DNA of 64,000 bases from the NCBI GenBank assembly GCA_963708775.1, contig CAVPTI010000010.1, positions 62,001-126,000 on the forward strand, written 5' to 3'. The translations under genes were made by a program, and so were the position numbers. This stretch comes from JAGVSR01 sp963708775. Its GTDB lineage: Bacteria; Pseudomonadota; Alphaproteobacteria; Rhizobiales; Hyphomicrobiaceae. This document shows positions 1-9,776 of this stretch, one piece after another. Numbering within the stretch: the stretch's first letter is position 1; every line of letters starts with the position of its first letter. The notes below the pieces were generated by a model. The model made no database searches and was not told the DNA's origin. It saw only the letters and a program-made list of their open reading frames with translations.

Positions 1-94
1 TGCCCGAATGAGGAGGGCCTCGGTAGCTGCCCGGCTGCGCGCAATGGTTCGCGTTGCGGCGCGGGCAGGTCCAGGCCACAGAGCGCGCCTTATA

Positions 95-1460
95 CTACAA
101 ACCCAACGTTCCGCCAGCCCTCTTCTTCACCGTCGTCTGCCACCCGGCGGGCCCGTTGTTCCCGTTGTCCGGCTTCGCCTCCGAGGAGCGCTGCCGTCCG
201 GTCATCGCGCAATCGGCAACTGGCCCCGCCGCGCGCATTCGCGATTGGATGACACTGGCCTTCCGCGCCGTCCGCGTTCCTGGGTCGCCTGCATCACGCA
301 CGATCGGGTTCGGAAGTGCAGCTGCAAGCAAAGCGGCCTCTCGCTGGCTGAGCTGCGAGGCATGTTTCGAGAAATGATGCTGGGCGGCCGCTTCCGCTCC
401 GAACACGCCCGGCCCCCACTCTGCGATATTCAAATAAATCTCCAGCATCCTCGCCTTCGGCCAAACCGCCTCCGCCACGAAGGTCAGCGGAATCTCAACC
501 GCTTTGCGCAGATAGCTTTTCGACTGCGACAGAAACAGGTTTTTGATGACCTGCATCGAGATCGTGCTCGCCCCGCGCGCGATTTTTCCCTCCCCTGCTT
601 GCTCGAGCGCCGTCTCGATTGCGGCCAGATCCACGCCGTAGTGATCGCAGAAACCCCAGTCTTCCGAGACCACGACGGCTCGCAGCAGGTTGGAGGAAAT
701 ATCCTCGATGGGCACCCACTCCTGTTCGATCGTGGTGCCTGTCATCCACTGGTACGCCATCAGCGTCGTGGTCGGTGGATTGACGAAGCGATAGAGCAGG
801 ATGAGGAAGAGGATCACACCGAAATAGGCGGCGACAGCGAGCCCCGCCAGCCGCGCTACCCGCCGCACGGTCCACGGTCCGCGCAGAAATGCGAACGTCT
901 CCGAAGACGGTGCCAATTTCGCGGTCAGCGGTTCCGCCGCTATCGACGCGGGTGCGGCCTCGAACGTCGGCTCGATCCGCTGCGGCACGACACGCGTCTG
1001 AGGCCGCGGCAGAATTCGATCTTCGCCGCGCGGAACATAGCCAAGTTCTGCCACGCACCGATGGTCCCGATTTCGCCTCAGCGGGAAACGCCGCCGGCTC
1101 GACCACAGCCTCGACATCGACGATTTCGCTCACCGGATCCGGCGACCGACTAACAACCGGCGCATCGTTCAGGGCCGGTTCCGCTGGCTCCGGCTCTTCG
1201 GACAGCAGGCAAGTCCAGCTCGGGTTTCGGCTCAGCGACGGCCGCATCGACGACGTAGCGGGCTCCGGAGCTCTGGGCTTCGCCTCCTGAGCTGGGACCA
1301 GCACCGCAACTGGCGTCATCGCATCCGCAATCCGCCGCACCGCCGTCTGCACGAGCGCATCCACATCGATGGGCTCGGGTTGCAGCGCCGCGACTGTCGA
1401 ACCGCCGGCAGCTTGGCTCCCCTGTTCGGCCCCACTCAGATCGGACGGATCCTCAATCAC
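95..1460 (-). CDS. mtgA: Monofunctional peptidoglycan transglycosylase with long N-terminal extension (frameshifted)
   Basis: Polymerises lipid II into glycan strands at the periplasmic face of the inner membrane (GT51 family). After one membrane helix (AAYFGVILFLILLYRF) come the family motifs: SEDWGFCDHYGVD with the catalytic Glu, GASTISMQ, and IYLNIAEWGPGVFGAEAAA. The intact reading from 1117 holds this domain. A second reading frame from 1460 encodes a Pro/Glu/Ala-rich segment that joins it if one base is skipped near 1051-1056, so I read one gene of about 455 codons with a frameshift. The usual family length is about 230, so the cytoplasmic tail is unusual. If the tail is not real, the start is at 1117 or later. 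The domain call is firm; the 5' end is inferred. Confidence 0.85.
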
Positions 1461-1488
1461 ACGTCACCGGCCGCGCACCTGCGCGCCA

Positions 1489-1518
1489 AACTTCCACGGC
1501 CCCAACTTCCACGGCCCA
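1489..1518. repeat. 15-bp tandem duplication between mtgA and ispA
   Basis: Two adjacent 15-base units beginning AACTTCCACGGCCC differ only at the last base. They lie in the short gap between the divergent mtgA and ispA genes. No function is evident. Confidence 0.7.
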
Positions 1519-1630
1519 AAGCATTTGCCCGAACATCTGAATGCGCACCCCGTCGCCCGTCGCCCTGGCCCATGATAAGGCTTCCGCCCCACAATCCGCC
1601 AGTTTCCCCGCTCCTCTAGGTAAGTCCTTC

Positions 1631-2548
1631 ATGACCTTCGCGCAAAGCCTCACCGCGGCCGCCCGCCTGACCGAGGCCACTCTCGATGGCATCCTTGCCG
1701 AAAAGTCGATGTCCGGCGAAGCGCCTGAACCACAGGCGGGACGTTTGATCGCGGCCATGCGCCATGCCGTTCTTGGCGGCGGCAAGCGCGTGCGACCGCT
1801 GCTCGTCATTGAAAGCGCGGCCCTCTTCGGCCTCCGCCCGCAAGACGCCGCCCACACGGCCGCCGCCCTCGAACTGGTCCATTGCTACTCCCTCGCCCAT
1901 GACGACCTGCCAGCCATGGACAACGACGAACTCCGCCGCGGCCAGCCCACCGTGTGGAAGGCCTACGACGAGTGGACCGCGATCCTCGCCGGCGACGGTC
2001 TGCTCACATTGGCCTTCGAGGTCCTCGCGCGCGCCGAGACTCACGCCGACCCCGCGGTGCGCGTCGCCCTTGTCTCGGCCCTTGCGCGCGCCTCGGGTGC
2101 AGCCGGCATGGTGGGCGGCCAGGCCCTCGATCTCATGGCCGATAAACGAGGAGACCCCGCCTCCCCCACGATTGATCACATCCGCCGCCTTCAGGCGATG
2201 AAGACGGGCGCACTCCTCGTCTTTGCCTGTGAAGCTGGCGCCATACTTGGCCGCGCGACAGACGGCGAACGTCGAGCCCTCGCAGATTTCGGTACCGCCC
2301 TAGGTTTCGCCTTCCAGATCGCCGACGATCTCCTCGACGCCGAGGGCGATGCGGCCACCGTCGGCAAGGCGGTGGCCAAAGACGCCGCCGCCAACAAGGC
2401 GACGCTCGTCTCCCTCATGGGCACTCAAAAGGCCAAGGCAATGCTGCTTGAAACCGAAGCCGCCGCCAACGAAGCGCTCAACATTTTCGGATCGAGAGCC
2501 GATATCCTGCGCGAGGCGGCGCGCTTCGTCGTCAATCGCAAGAGCTAG
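1631..2548 (+). CDS. ispA: Farnesyl diphosphate synthase (polyprenyl synthetase family)
   Basis: Condenses IPP with DMAPP/GPP to give farnesyl diphosphate in the cytosol. Both aspartate-rich motifs that bind the Mg-diphosphates are present: DDLPAMDND at residues 91-99 and ADDLLD at 231-236. GGGKRVRP at 49-56 is the IPP-binding lysine/arginine region. The 305-residue length from this ATG fits the family, and AGGTAAG lies about 8 bases upstream. An in-frame ATG at 1541 would add 30 residues without a ribosome site, so I rejected it. The gene converges with hisH, with a gap of 13 bases. No xseB or dxs neighbour is seen. Confidence 0.93.
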   Translation: MTFAQSLTAAARLTEATLDGILAEKSMSGEAPEPQAGRLIAAMRHAVLGGGKRVRPLLVIESAALFGLRPQDAAHTAAALELVHCYSLAHDDLPAMDNDELRRGQPTVWKAYDEWTAILAGDGLLTLAFEVLARAETHADPAVRVALVSALARASGAAGMVGGQALDLMADKRGDPASPTIDHIRRLQAMKTGALLVFACEAGAILGRATDGERRALADFGTALGFAFQIADDLLDAEGDAATVGKAVAKDAAANKATLVSLMGTQKAKAMLLETEAAANEALNIFGSRADILREAARFVVNRKS

Positions 2549-2561
2549 CCTGCGATACGGT

Positions 2562-3215
2562 TTAAGGCATCCATTTCAGAAAATTCGCGATCAGCCCCAG
2601 CCCCAGAGTCTGGCTTTTCTCCGGATGGAACTGGGTGCCGGCGATGTTGCCATGCGCAACGAGCGCCGTCACCGGCCCGCCGTAATCTGTCTCCGCCACG
2701 ACATCGGCACGACTCTCCGGCACGAAGTGATACGAGTGCACGAAATACGCATGCAGCCCTTGCGGCCCGGTCGGCAGTCCAGCCAGCAGCGCATGATCGC
2801 GCGTCACCGTCAGCGTGTTCCATCCCATGTGCGGGATTTTGAGCGTCGCATCCTTCGGTTCGATCGCACGCACTTCGCCTGCGATCCAGCCCAGCCCATC
2901 CGTAACGCCATGCTCCAGCCCTCGCGTGGCCAGCAATTGCATCCCGACGCAAATGCCCAAAAACGGCCTGCCCTTGCCGCGCACCACGTCTTCCAGAGTT
3001 TCGCGCAACCCGGCCACCGCTTCCAGCCCGCGCCGGCAATCAGCGAACGCACCCACACCCGGAAGCACCACGCGATCGGCCGCGCGCACGACATCAGGAT
3101 CCGCCGTCACAATGATCCGGCTTTCCGATCCGCTATCACGCGCCGCTCGCTCGAACGCCTTCGCCGCCGAGTGCAGATTGCCCGAGCCGTAATCGATGAT
3201 GGCGACGTGCTGCAT
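2562..3215 (-). CDS. hisH: Imidazole glycerol phosphate synthase, glutaminase subunit
   Basis: Class I glutamine amidotransferase that feeds ammonia to HisF in histidine synthesis. The nucleophile is C89 in the elbow GICVGMQLL; the His-Glu pair is HPEKSQ near the C-terminus. GVGAFADC is the oxyanion region. The 217 residues match the family. It is the last gene of the hisB-DUF2628-hisH run. In related genomes hisA and hisF usually follow, but here ispA does, and hisF lies about 11 kb away. Confidence 0.95.
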   Translation of the reverse strand: MQHVAIIDYGSGNLHSAAKAFERAARDSGSESRIIVTADPDVVRAADRVVLPGVGAFADCRRGLEAVAGLRETLEDVVRGKGRPFLGICVGMQLLATRGLEHGVTDGLGWIAGEVRAIEPKDATLKIPHMGWNTLTVTRDHALLAGLPTGPQGLHAYFVHSYHFVPESRADVVAETDYGGPVTALVAHGNIAGTQFHPEKSQTLGLGLIANFLKWMP

Positions 3216-3238
3216 TCAATATCCGCTGAAACGGAGTT

Positions 3239-3751
3239 TCACGCGCGGCCGAAAAGCATGCGGTGCCAGGATGCTCCGAAGAAACCGGCCTCCGCGCTCA
3301 GTGCCGTCGACCGAGTGTCGGCCGGCAGCGCACTGAGCCAGTTTTCGAAGAACCGCCGCTCACACTCCGGCAGATTACGGCCTGCGACGGTGCCGACTTC
3401 CTTCCAGCCCCGATAGTTGAGCCACATCCGCTCCAGCGTTGACGCCTCGAAGCCCAGATAGATGTTGAGCCCGATAATCATGAAGGTGAACCAGTTCTGG
3501 ATCAGTCCCACCGACCACAGAGCCGCTGCCGCCAGGAACCCGAGCACCAGATACGCCGCGAACGCGAACCACTGCCCCTTCACTGCCAGATAAACCGGTG
3601 AAAACAGCGCTGCACCCCACGAGAATCCATCCCGCACGAACACCATCGAGGCCGCGTGATCAATCCGGTCGAGAGGGGGCGCCGGCGGTTCATGAACGGT
3701 ATACACGTCCACGTCCGAGTTATCCTTGGCTCGAACTAACAACCACATCAT
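3239..3751 (-). CDS. DUF2628 membrane protein in the his operon
   Basis: A 170-residue protein with two or three hydrophobic segments in the middle (for example FAAYLVLGFLAAAALWSVGL and FTFMIIGLNIYLGF) and a charged N-terminus. Its start codon overlaps the hisB stop (ATGA), so the two are translationally coupled. DUF2628 proteins sit between hisB and hisH in many Rhizobiales. Their role is unknown, and a histidine-pathway function is only implied by position. Confidence 0.85.
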   Translation of the reverse strand: MMWLLVRAKDNSDVDVYTVHEPPAPPLDRIDHAASMVFVRDGFSWGAALFSPVYLAVKGQWFAFAAYLVLGFLAAAALWSVGLIQNWFTFMIIGLNIYLGFEASTLERMWLNYRGWKEVGTVAGRNLPECERRFFENWLSALPADTRSTALSAEAGFFGASWHRMLFGRA

Positions 3752-4404
3752 ACGCTGAGCGTCCCTTTGGTCGAAGGCACCCGTCCCGTTTGCCGCGGAT
3801 CCGGTGTGATGGCCAGACGCAAGGCCCGGGCCAGACCCTTGAAGCAGGTTTCCACAATGTGGTGGTTGTTTTCACCATAAAGGTTCTGCACGTGCAACGT
3901 GATGCCTGCGTTCTGCGCGAAGGCCTGGAACCATTCCCGGAAAAGCTCCGTATCCATTTCGCCGAGTTTGTCGCGCGTAAAAGTCACGTTCCAGATCAGA
4001 TACGGCCGCCCCGAAACGTCAACCGCAACCCGCGTCAGCGTCTCGTCCATCGGCAGATGTACGTCCGCGTAGCGCGAGATCCCCGACTTGTCGCCAAGCG
4101 CCTTCGCAACCGCCTGTCCAAGAACGATACCGCTGTCTTCCGTCGTGTGATGATAATCGACGTGCAGGTCGCCCTTCGCCGCGAGCTTGATATCGATGAG
4201 CCCATGCCGCGACAGTTGCTCCAGCATGTGATCGAGAAAGCCGATCCCGGTCTTGATGTCGAACACGCCGGTCCCGTCGAGATCGATCGTAGCCTGGATC
4301 TCGGTTTCCTTTGTCTTCCGCGAAATCGTTGCCTGCCGTTTCAAGTTTGTCGTCCTTCCCGGCTCTTCCACGCAACCCACTGCTCGTTCAGTCGATTGCG
4401 TCAT
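3748..4404 (-). CDS. hisB: Imidazoleglycerol-phosphate dehydratase
   Basis: Sixth step of histidine synthesis: dehydrates IGP to imidazole acetol-phosphate. The Mn-binding motifs are visible: GFLDHMLEQLSRH, DYHHTTED, HLPMDETL and GENNHHIVE. These histidine clusters and 218 residues fit monofunctional HisB. I chose this ATG because GGGAGA lies 5-10 bases upstream; an upstream in-frame codon at 4455 lacks such a site. It is the first gene of the three-gene run and divergent from hslV across a region with 18-bp repeats. Confidence 0.95.
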   Translation of the reverse strand: MTQSTERAVGCVEEPGRTTNLKRQATISRKTKETEIQATIDLDGTGVFDIKTGIGFLDHMLEQLSRHGLIDIKLAAKGDLHVDYHHTTEDSGIVLGQAVAKALGDKSGISRYADVHLPMDETLTRVAVDVSGRPYLIWNVTFTRDKLGEMDTELFREWFQAFAQNAGITLHVQNLYGENNHHIVETCFKGLARALRLAITPDPRQTGRVPSTKGTLSV

Positions 4405-4498
4405 CAGATCTCCCGCGCAACCGGCCGGCTCACCCGCGAGAAGTCGGTTGCGCAATCAAAAGAACCCCTACCAGTCTTTGAACGGTCCTTCCAGCTTC

Positions 4499-4542
4499 GG
4501 TAACCTCGCCAGCCTGGGTAACCTTGCCGGCTTTGGTAACCT
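4499..4542. repeat. Three GGTAACCT units at exact 18-bp spacing between hisB and hslV
   Basis: GGTAACCT begins at 4499, 4517 and 4535. The intervening bases are also similar (CGCCAGCCTG versus TTGCCGGCTTT), so this is a tandem 18-bp repeat of about 2.5 copies. It lies in the divergent gap about 50-95 bases before hslV and about 95-140 before hisB, a position suited to a protein-binding array. No known motif is recognised. Confidence 0.75.
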
Positions 4543-4593
4543 AGAATGGCGCTCCTTGATTTGCACGGGCCCGCGGCCTAGATCATCACGGCG

Positions 4594-5163
4594 ATGAGCA
4601 CAGAACATTCCGCCTCAAACGTCCCAACTTGGCACGGCACCACAATTCTCACCGTCCGCAAGGCCGGCGAAGTCGTTATTGCGGGAGACGGCCAGGTCAG
4701 CCTCGGCCAAACCGTCATCAAATCGAACGCCAAGAAGGTCCGCCGCCTCGGCCGCGGCGACGTCATCGGTGGATTTGCCGGCGCGACCGCCGATGCCTTC
4801 ACGCTCTTCGAACGCCTTGAAGCCAAGATCGAGTTATATCCGGGCCAGCTTGCGCGCGCCTGCGTGGAACTCGCCAAGGACTGGCGCACCGATCGCTACC
4901 TTCGCCGCCTCGAAGCCATGATGCTCGTCGCCGACAAGGACGTCACATTAACCCTCACGGGTACGGGCGACGTGCTCGAGCCCGAGTTCGCCTGCATGGG
5001 CATCGGCTCAGGCGGTATGTTCGCCCTCGCCGCCGCCCGCGCCCTGCTCGATCAGCCGCTCTCGGCCGAAGAGATCGCCCGCAAGGCCATGGGCATCGCC
5101 GCCGACATCTGCGTCTATACGAATTCCAATCTGGTGGTCGAGAAGCTCGCGACCACCGAGTGA
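4594..5163 (+). CDS. hslV: ATP-dependent protease subunit HslV (ClpQ)
   Basis: Proteolytic core of the HslVU cytosolic protease. The first Thr of HGTTIL (residue 16) is the expected N-terminal nucleophile after removal of a 15-residue propeptide, as in other alphaproteobacteria. AGDGQVSLGQTVIK and GFAGATADAF are family hallmarks, and 189 residues is the normal size. It is followed after 10 bases by hslU, so the two are co-transcribed. Confidence 0.96.
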   Translation: MSTEHSASNVPTWHGTTILTVRKAGEVVIAGDGQVSLGQTVIKSNAKKVRRLGRGDVIGGFAGATADAFTLFERLEAKIELYPGQLARACVELAKDWRTDRYLRRLEAMMLVADKDVTLTLTGTGDVLEPEFACMGIGSGGMFALAAARALLDQPLSAEEIARKAMGIAADICVYTNSNLVVEKLATTE

Positions 5164-5173
5164 GCTTGCAACA

Positions 5174-6490
5174 ATGACCAACTTCTCCCCGCGCGAGATC
5201 GTCTCCGAACTCGACCGCTACATCGTCGGCCAGAACGACGCCAAGCGCGCCGTCGCAATCGCGCTGCGCAACCGCTGGCGCCGCCAGCAACTCACTGGCG
5301 ACCTGCGTGACGAGGTTCTGCCGAAAAACATCCTCATGATCGGCCCGACCGGCGTCGGCAAGACCGAGATCTCCCGCCGCCTCGCCCGCCTTGCCGGCGC
5401 GCCGTTCCTTAAGGTTGAAGCGACCAAATTCACCGAAGTCGGCTATGTCGGCCGCGACGTCGAAAGCATCATCCGCGACCTGGTCGAAGTCGGTCTCGGC
5501 CTGATCAAGGAATCAAAGCGCAAGGAAGTCCGCGTCAAAGCCGAGAAACTTGCCGAGGAACGCGTGCTCGACGCTCTCGTTGGCGCCACCTCATCGCCCG
5601 CCACGCGCGATAGCTTCCGCCGCAAGCTGCGCAACAACGAAATGAACGAAAGCGAAATCGAGATCATGGTCGCCGACACCGGCGGCGGCATGCCGATGTT
5701 CGAAATCCCCGGCATGGGCCCCGGCATGGGCGGCGCCGAAATCAACATCGGCGAAATGCTGCGAAAGGCGATGGGCGGCCGCATGAAGCCGCGCCGCATG
5801 ACAGTCCGCGACAGCTACGAAGTCCTGATCGCCGAAGAAAGCGACAAGCTCATCGACAACGACAACCTTGCTGCCGACGCCATCCGCGCGGTCGAAAACG
5901 CCGGCATTGTCTTCCTCGACGAGATCGACAAGATCTGCTCACGCGGAGACAACGTGCGCGGCGGCGCCGACGTCAGCCGTGAAGGCGTGCAGCGTGATCT
6001 CCTGCCATTGATCGAAGGCACCACGGTCGCAACCAAGTACGGCCCGGTCAAAACCGACCATGTGCTGTTCATCGCGTCCGGCGCTTTTCACGTCTCGAAA
6101 CCGTCGGACCTCTTGCCCGAACTCCAGGGCCGCCTGCCGATCCGCGTCGAACTGAAAGCCCTCTCACGCGAGGACTTTCGCCGCATCCTCACCGAACCGG
6201 AAGCATCGCTGATCAAGCAGTACGTGGCCCTCATGCAGACCGAAGGTCTGACGCTTTCCTTCACCGACGACGCTATCGATGCTCTCGCTGACGCTGCCGT
6301 GCTCGTCAACTCCACGGTCGAGAACATCGGGGCGCGCCGCTTGCAAACCGTAATGGAGCGCGTCCTCGACGAAATCTCGTTCGAAGCCTCCGACCGCACA
6401 GGCGATGCCATTACCATCGACGCCGCCTACGTCACCGACCGCATCGGCGAACTCGCCAAGAACGCCGACCTTTCAAAGTTCATTTTGTGA
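5174..6490 (+). CDS. hslU: ATP-dependent protease ATPase subunit HslU (ClpY)
   Basis: AAA+ unfoldase that feeds substrates to HslV. Walker A is GPTGVGKT at residues 57-64 and Walker B FLDEID near 245-250. The glycine/methionine-rich insertion (around residues 165-210) belongs to the I-domain, and the C-terminal LSKFIL tail is the segment that docks into HslV. All 438 residues are intact. It directly follows hslV. Confidence 0.97.
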   Translation: MTNFSPREIVSELDRYIVGQNDAKRAVAIALRNRWRRQQLTGDLRDEVLPKNILMIGPTGVGKTEISRRLARLAGAPFLKVEATKFTEVGYVGRDVESIIRDLVEVGLGLIKESKRKEVRVKAEKLAEERVLDALVGATSSPATRDSFRRKLRNNEMNESEIEIMVADTGGGMPMFEIPGMGPGMGGAEINIGEMLRKAMGGRMKPRRMTVRDSYEVLIAEESDKLIDNDNLAADAIRAVENAGIVFLDEIDKICSRGDNVRGGADVSREGVQRDLLPLIEGTTVATKYGPVKTDHVLFIASGAFHVSKPSDLLPELQGRLPIRVELKALSREDFRRILTEPEASLIKQYVALMQTEGLTLSFTDDAIDALADAAVLVNSTVENIGARRLQTVMERVLDEISFEASDRTGDAITIDAAYVTDRIGELAKNADLSKFIL

Positions 6491-6508
6491 AGACGAGCGG
6501 CAAGCGGA

Positions 6509-8371
6509 TCAGATCGGTTCCGGTGCGAACGGCATGTCATGCAATGTTTTAACGGAGCCGACACTCGAGGCGCGCACCCGATCCAGCGGCGCCTGGAATG
6601 AAAATCGAAACCCCTCTGGAGCAAACTGCTCGCTTTGTTCCGCCTGAAAGTCGGATTTGAGCATCCGCTCGATCAGGCCGGTCCCAAAGCCCTTCTTCGT
6701 GGGTTCGGAAACTGTGGGACCGCCACTGTTCACGCCATTCGAACGTCAAGCGCTCCGCGCTATCGATCGACCAGCGGACAAAAACACGTCCTTCAGCTCG
6801 CGACAGCGCCCCGTACTTTGCCGCATTCGTCATCAACTCGTGGATGACAAGCCCCAGAGTTTGTGCGGACCGCTCATTGAGCAGGAACTCCGGTCCATCC
6901 ATCACGCATTGCGTAGGAAAGCGCTTGAACTCCGCGGTGATGAGCTGCCGCAGGGTAAGCCCCATATGGTTCCCATCAACGAAAAGTTCGTAGCCCCGTG
7001 CGAATGCATGCAGCCGGTCGATGAAGACTTCGCGCGCTTCCAAGACTGTCCGAGGCGGCGTCAGGCTGTTTCGCGCCAGCACCTGGACGACGGTGAGAAG
7101 ATTGCGTCCCCTATGGATTAATTCACGCATCAAATCGCTGGTCCGGTGCTCTGCCCGCTTTCTGCGGGTGATGTCGGCGATTGCGCCCAGAAACCTCGCC
7201 TCGCTTCCCTCATCAACGCGCTGTCCACGTAGCAGAAACCACCGTGAGGCATTGCCAGGCTCGATATCGCGAAACTCTAACTCAGCTCGGCTCTTCGCAT
7301 GACACGCGCGCTGCACCGCTTCGCGGTAATCCGGATGGATGCGACTTAGGAACTCGCTCAGCGACAGTGACGTCCCGCTCACGCCGAGCATCGTTTCCAA
7401 GGACTGCGAGACCTGTAGCCGCTCGCTTGACAGGTTGAGTTCACAGCTGCCGAACTCGGCCGCTTCGCTACCCAAACGCAAGAGTTCTTCATTCTTTTGA
7501 AGTTTCTCCATCAAGGCTTCCCGTTCGCTCACGTCCACACTCACGCCGACGATGCCGGTGATTTCTCCGGCCTCATTGCGAAGCGGCACTTTTGTCGATA
7601 GATACATGCGCTTGCTGCCATCAGGTGACGAGACATGTTCGATCACAGTCATAGGTTGGCCGGTGTCACACACGGTCTGATCAACGTCGCGGATTGCGGC
7701 TATCTCTTCGGGATTGGTCAGGAACTCGCTTTCGTCTTTTCCGATCACGTCTTCGGCGGCCGGCCGATAGCTGCGATCGATGCCGGATTGGCCGTGAGCA
7801 TTTTGCCGTCACGTGACTTCGCATAAATCAGGACATCGGGACTTTCCTCCAACGCCGCCACAACGGCGGAAGCCCGAGCGACAGCCGACAACTGCTCCTG
7901 CACCTTAACCTGCAGTTGGTCTCTCGCTTGTCTCAGCTCTTCCGTCGTCACCAAGTGAGCTTCCACTTCGCGTTGCAGCTGTGCGTTCACTTTCTGCAAC
8001 TGCTCTGGACTTGGGATGGCCAGCGCTTTGGGAATGAGTGGGAATATGACGAAGGCAGTGGCTAACGACACACCGGCCGTCATGACCTTGATTGCGGCCT
8101 GAGCTTCATAGATGGGCTGGTAGAGCGCGATGGCGCTCGCCAGATGGGTCAGTCCGCAAAACAGGATGAAAAGGGCGAACAACCAGGCGAGATTGCTCAT
8201 GGCAAGCTCGGGTCTCTGCTTCAAGAACAGGTAAATCGCAACGGGAATAGCTGAGTACGCTGCAAAGATCGCAACATCGCTGAATAGATGAGCGCCGATC
8301 AGCCACGGATCCCAAAGTAAGCAAAATCCATGAGGCAGGAACGAAGCCTCTTTAAACAGATTGCTGAACAT
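6509..8371 (-). CDS. HWE histidine kinase with ethylene-receptor-like sensor (two frameshifts)
   Basis: Membrane sensor kinase, about 610 codons. Order: three helices resembling the plant ETR1 ethylene-binding domain (LFSDVAIF, AYSAIP, FCGLTH), a coiled coil (about residues 120-165), two PAS domains, then an HWE kinase domain with phosphoacceptor region LIHRGRNLL, N-box HELMTNAAKYG and the terminal GFGTGLIERML. The frame breaks near 7757 inside PAS 1, where one base is missing (GRP then AEDVIGK). It breaks again near 6733, where one extra base splits FEW from VNSGGP. Both breaks rejoin cleanly. GAGAGG precedes the start. No response regulator is adjacent. It is a broken or mis-sequenced gene; the domain assignment is firm. 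Confidence 0.82.
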
Positions 8372-8608
8372 CGCGCGCCTCTCTCTTACGAGTTCTGCCA
8401 GTTTTCACGCGATCGCTCATTTTGGCCAGCGGAGTTTTAACCCGTCGTGCGCTGATGTTAGCCGCGTTAATCAGTCTGGAACCAACTCGTCAGACCGCCT
8501 TCAGACCGGCATGCAGCCTTGCTCGCACTGTATCCTGACGAATTCGTTCAGACGTGCAAATATCCCGATTGTCCATGACGGCAAAGCGACCAGCGAACGG
8601 AGACGACG

Positions 8609-9775
8609 ATGCAGCTTTGGAAGACCATCTGCCATGCATGTCGCCATGTCACTGTCACGCTTCTCCTCATCAGCCCCGCATCAGCCAACGAAGACACGAC
8701 TGTGCCAGCAGAAACCCTTGCACGGTCAAAGCCAGGCACCATTTTCCGCGTCTGGCCGATGGAAGGTGGTGTGAAGCCGGGCATCAAGGGCTACCGCGTC
8801 CTCTACCGCTCGACGAACTATGATGGCCGGCCCGTCGCCGTCACCGGCGCGCTGATGTTCCCCGATGCTAAGGCCGACGGCCCTCGCCCCGTCGTCGCCT
8901 GGGCCCACCCGACCACCGGTGTCGTCTCCGCCTGCGCGCCAACGCTTCTGCCGAACCTGTCGCAAGTCGTCATGGGGATCGATGAGATCACCGACAAGGG
9001 TTGGGTCATCGCGGCCACCGACTACATCGGCCTCGGCACCAACGACCCGCACCCCTATCTTATCGGACTGGCGGAAGCCAACGCCGTCATCGATATCGTC
9101 CGGGCCGCGCATCAGCTATCAGACATCCAGGCGAGCAAGAAGTTCGCAGTTTGGGGCCATTCACAGGGCGGCCACGCCGCGCTCTACACCGGCCTTCACG
9201 CCAAAACCTACGCTCCTGAACTCGACCTCGTCGGTGTTGCGGCCGCCGCCCCCGCGAGCAAACTCGCCGAGCTCTTCAGGGCCGACGTGAACACGGCCAG
9301 TGGCCGCAGTCTCTCCGCCATGACCGTACTCGCGTGGTCGCGTCTCTTCGGCTGGCCGCTCAACGAATTGGTCGAACCCGGAGCCATGGGACCCTTCAAG
9401 CGCCTCGCCAGCGACTGCATCGAAGACCTCCCCCAATTTTTACAGGAGGACGGCGACGAACAGCGACTCCCCCGCACCTTCCTGAAAATCGATCCGCTGA
9501 CCGATCCGAAATTCACGCCGATCATCGCTGGCAACACGCCGGGTCCGCTGCCGTCGGGCATGCCGGTCTTCATCGCGCAAGGCGAAGCGGACACAACCGT
9601 CCGCCCAGAAATCACGAAGCAGTATGTGCGCGAACTCTGCCAGGCCGGCACTCATGTGCGCTTCAAACTGATGCCCGGCGTCAGCCACGTCACCGTCGCA
9701 CTCAATTCAGCTTACGACGTTGTGGAATGGATGGCTGATAGATTTGCCGGCCGCGCGGCACCAAACCAATGCTGA
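8609..9775 (+). CDS. Secreted lipase-like alpha/beta hydrolase
   Basis: A 388-residue exported hydrolase of the secretory lipase type. The N-terminus has a hydrophobic stretch (VTVTLLLISPASA) that reads as a signal peptide. The nucleophile elbow GHSQGGHAAL is near residues 184-193, the acid lies in GEADTTV and the catalytic His in GVSHVTV. WAHPTTG forms the oxyanion region. The natural substrate is not evident. The gene stands alone, divergent from the kinase across 237 bases and convergent with proA. Confidence 0.8.
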   Translation: MQLWKTICHACRHVTVTLLLISPASANEDTTVPAETLARSKPGTIFRVWPMEGGVKPGIKGYRVLYRSTNYDGRPVAVTGALMFPDAKADGPRPVVAWAHPTTGVVSACAPTLLPNLSQVVMGIDEITDKGWVIAATDYIGLGTNDPHPYLIGLAEANAVIDIVRAAHQLSDIQASKKFAVWGHSQGGHAALYTGLHAKTYAPELDLVGVAAAAPASKLAELFRADVNTASGRSLSAMTVLAWSRLFGWPLNELVEPGAMGPFKRLASDCIEDLPQFLQEDGDEQRLPRTFLKIDPLTDPKFTPIIAGNTPGPLPSGMPVFIAQGEADTTVRPEITKQYVRELCQAGTHVRFKLMPGVSHVTVALNSAYDVVEWMADRFAGRAAPNQC

Positions 9776-9776
9776 A

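Noticed and set aside
1..94. rpmF, often next to mtgA in related bacteria
   Set aside because: No start codon or L32 motif on either strand in these 94 bases.
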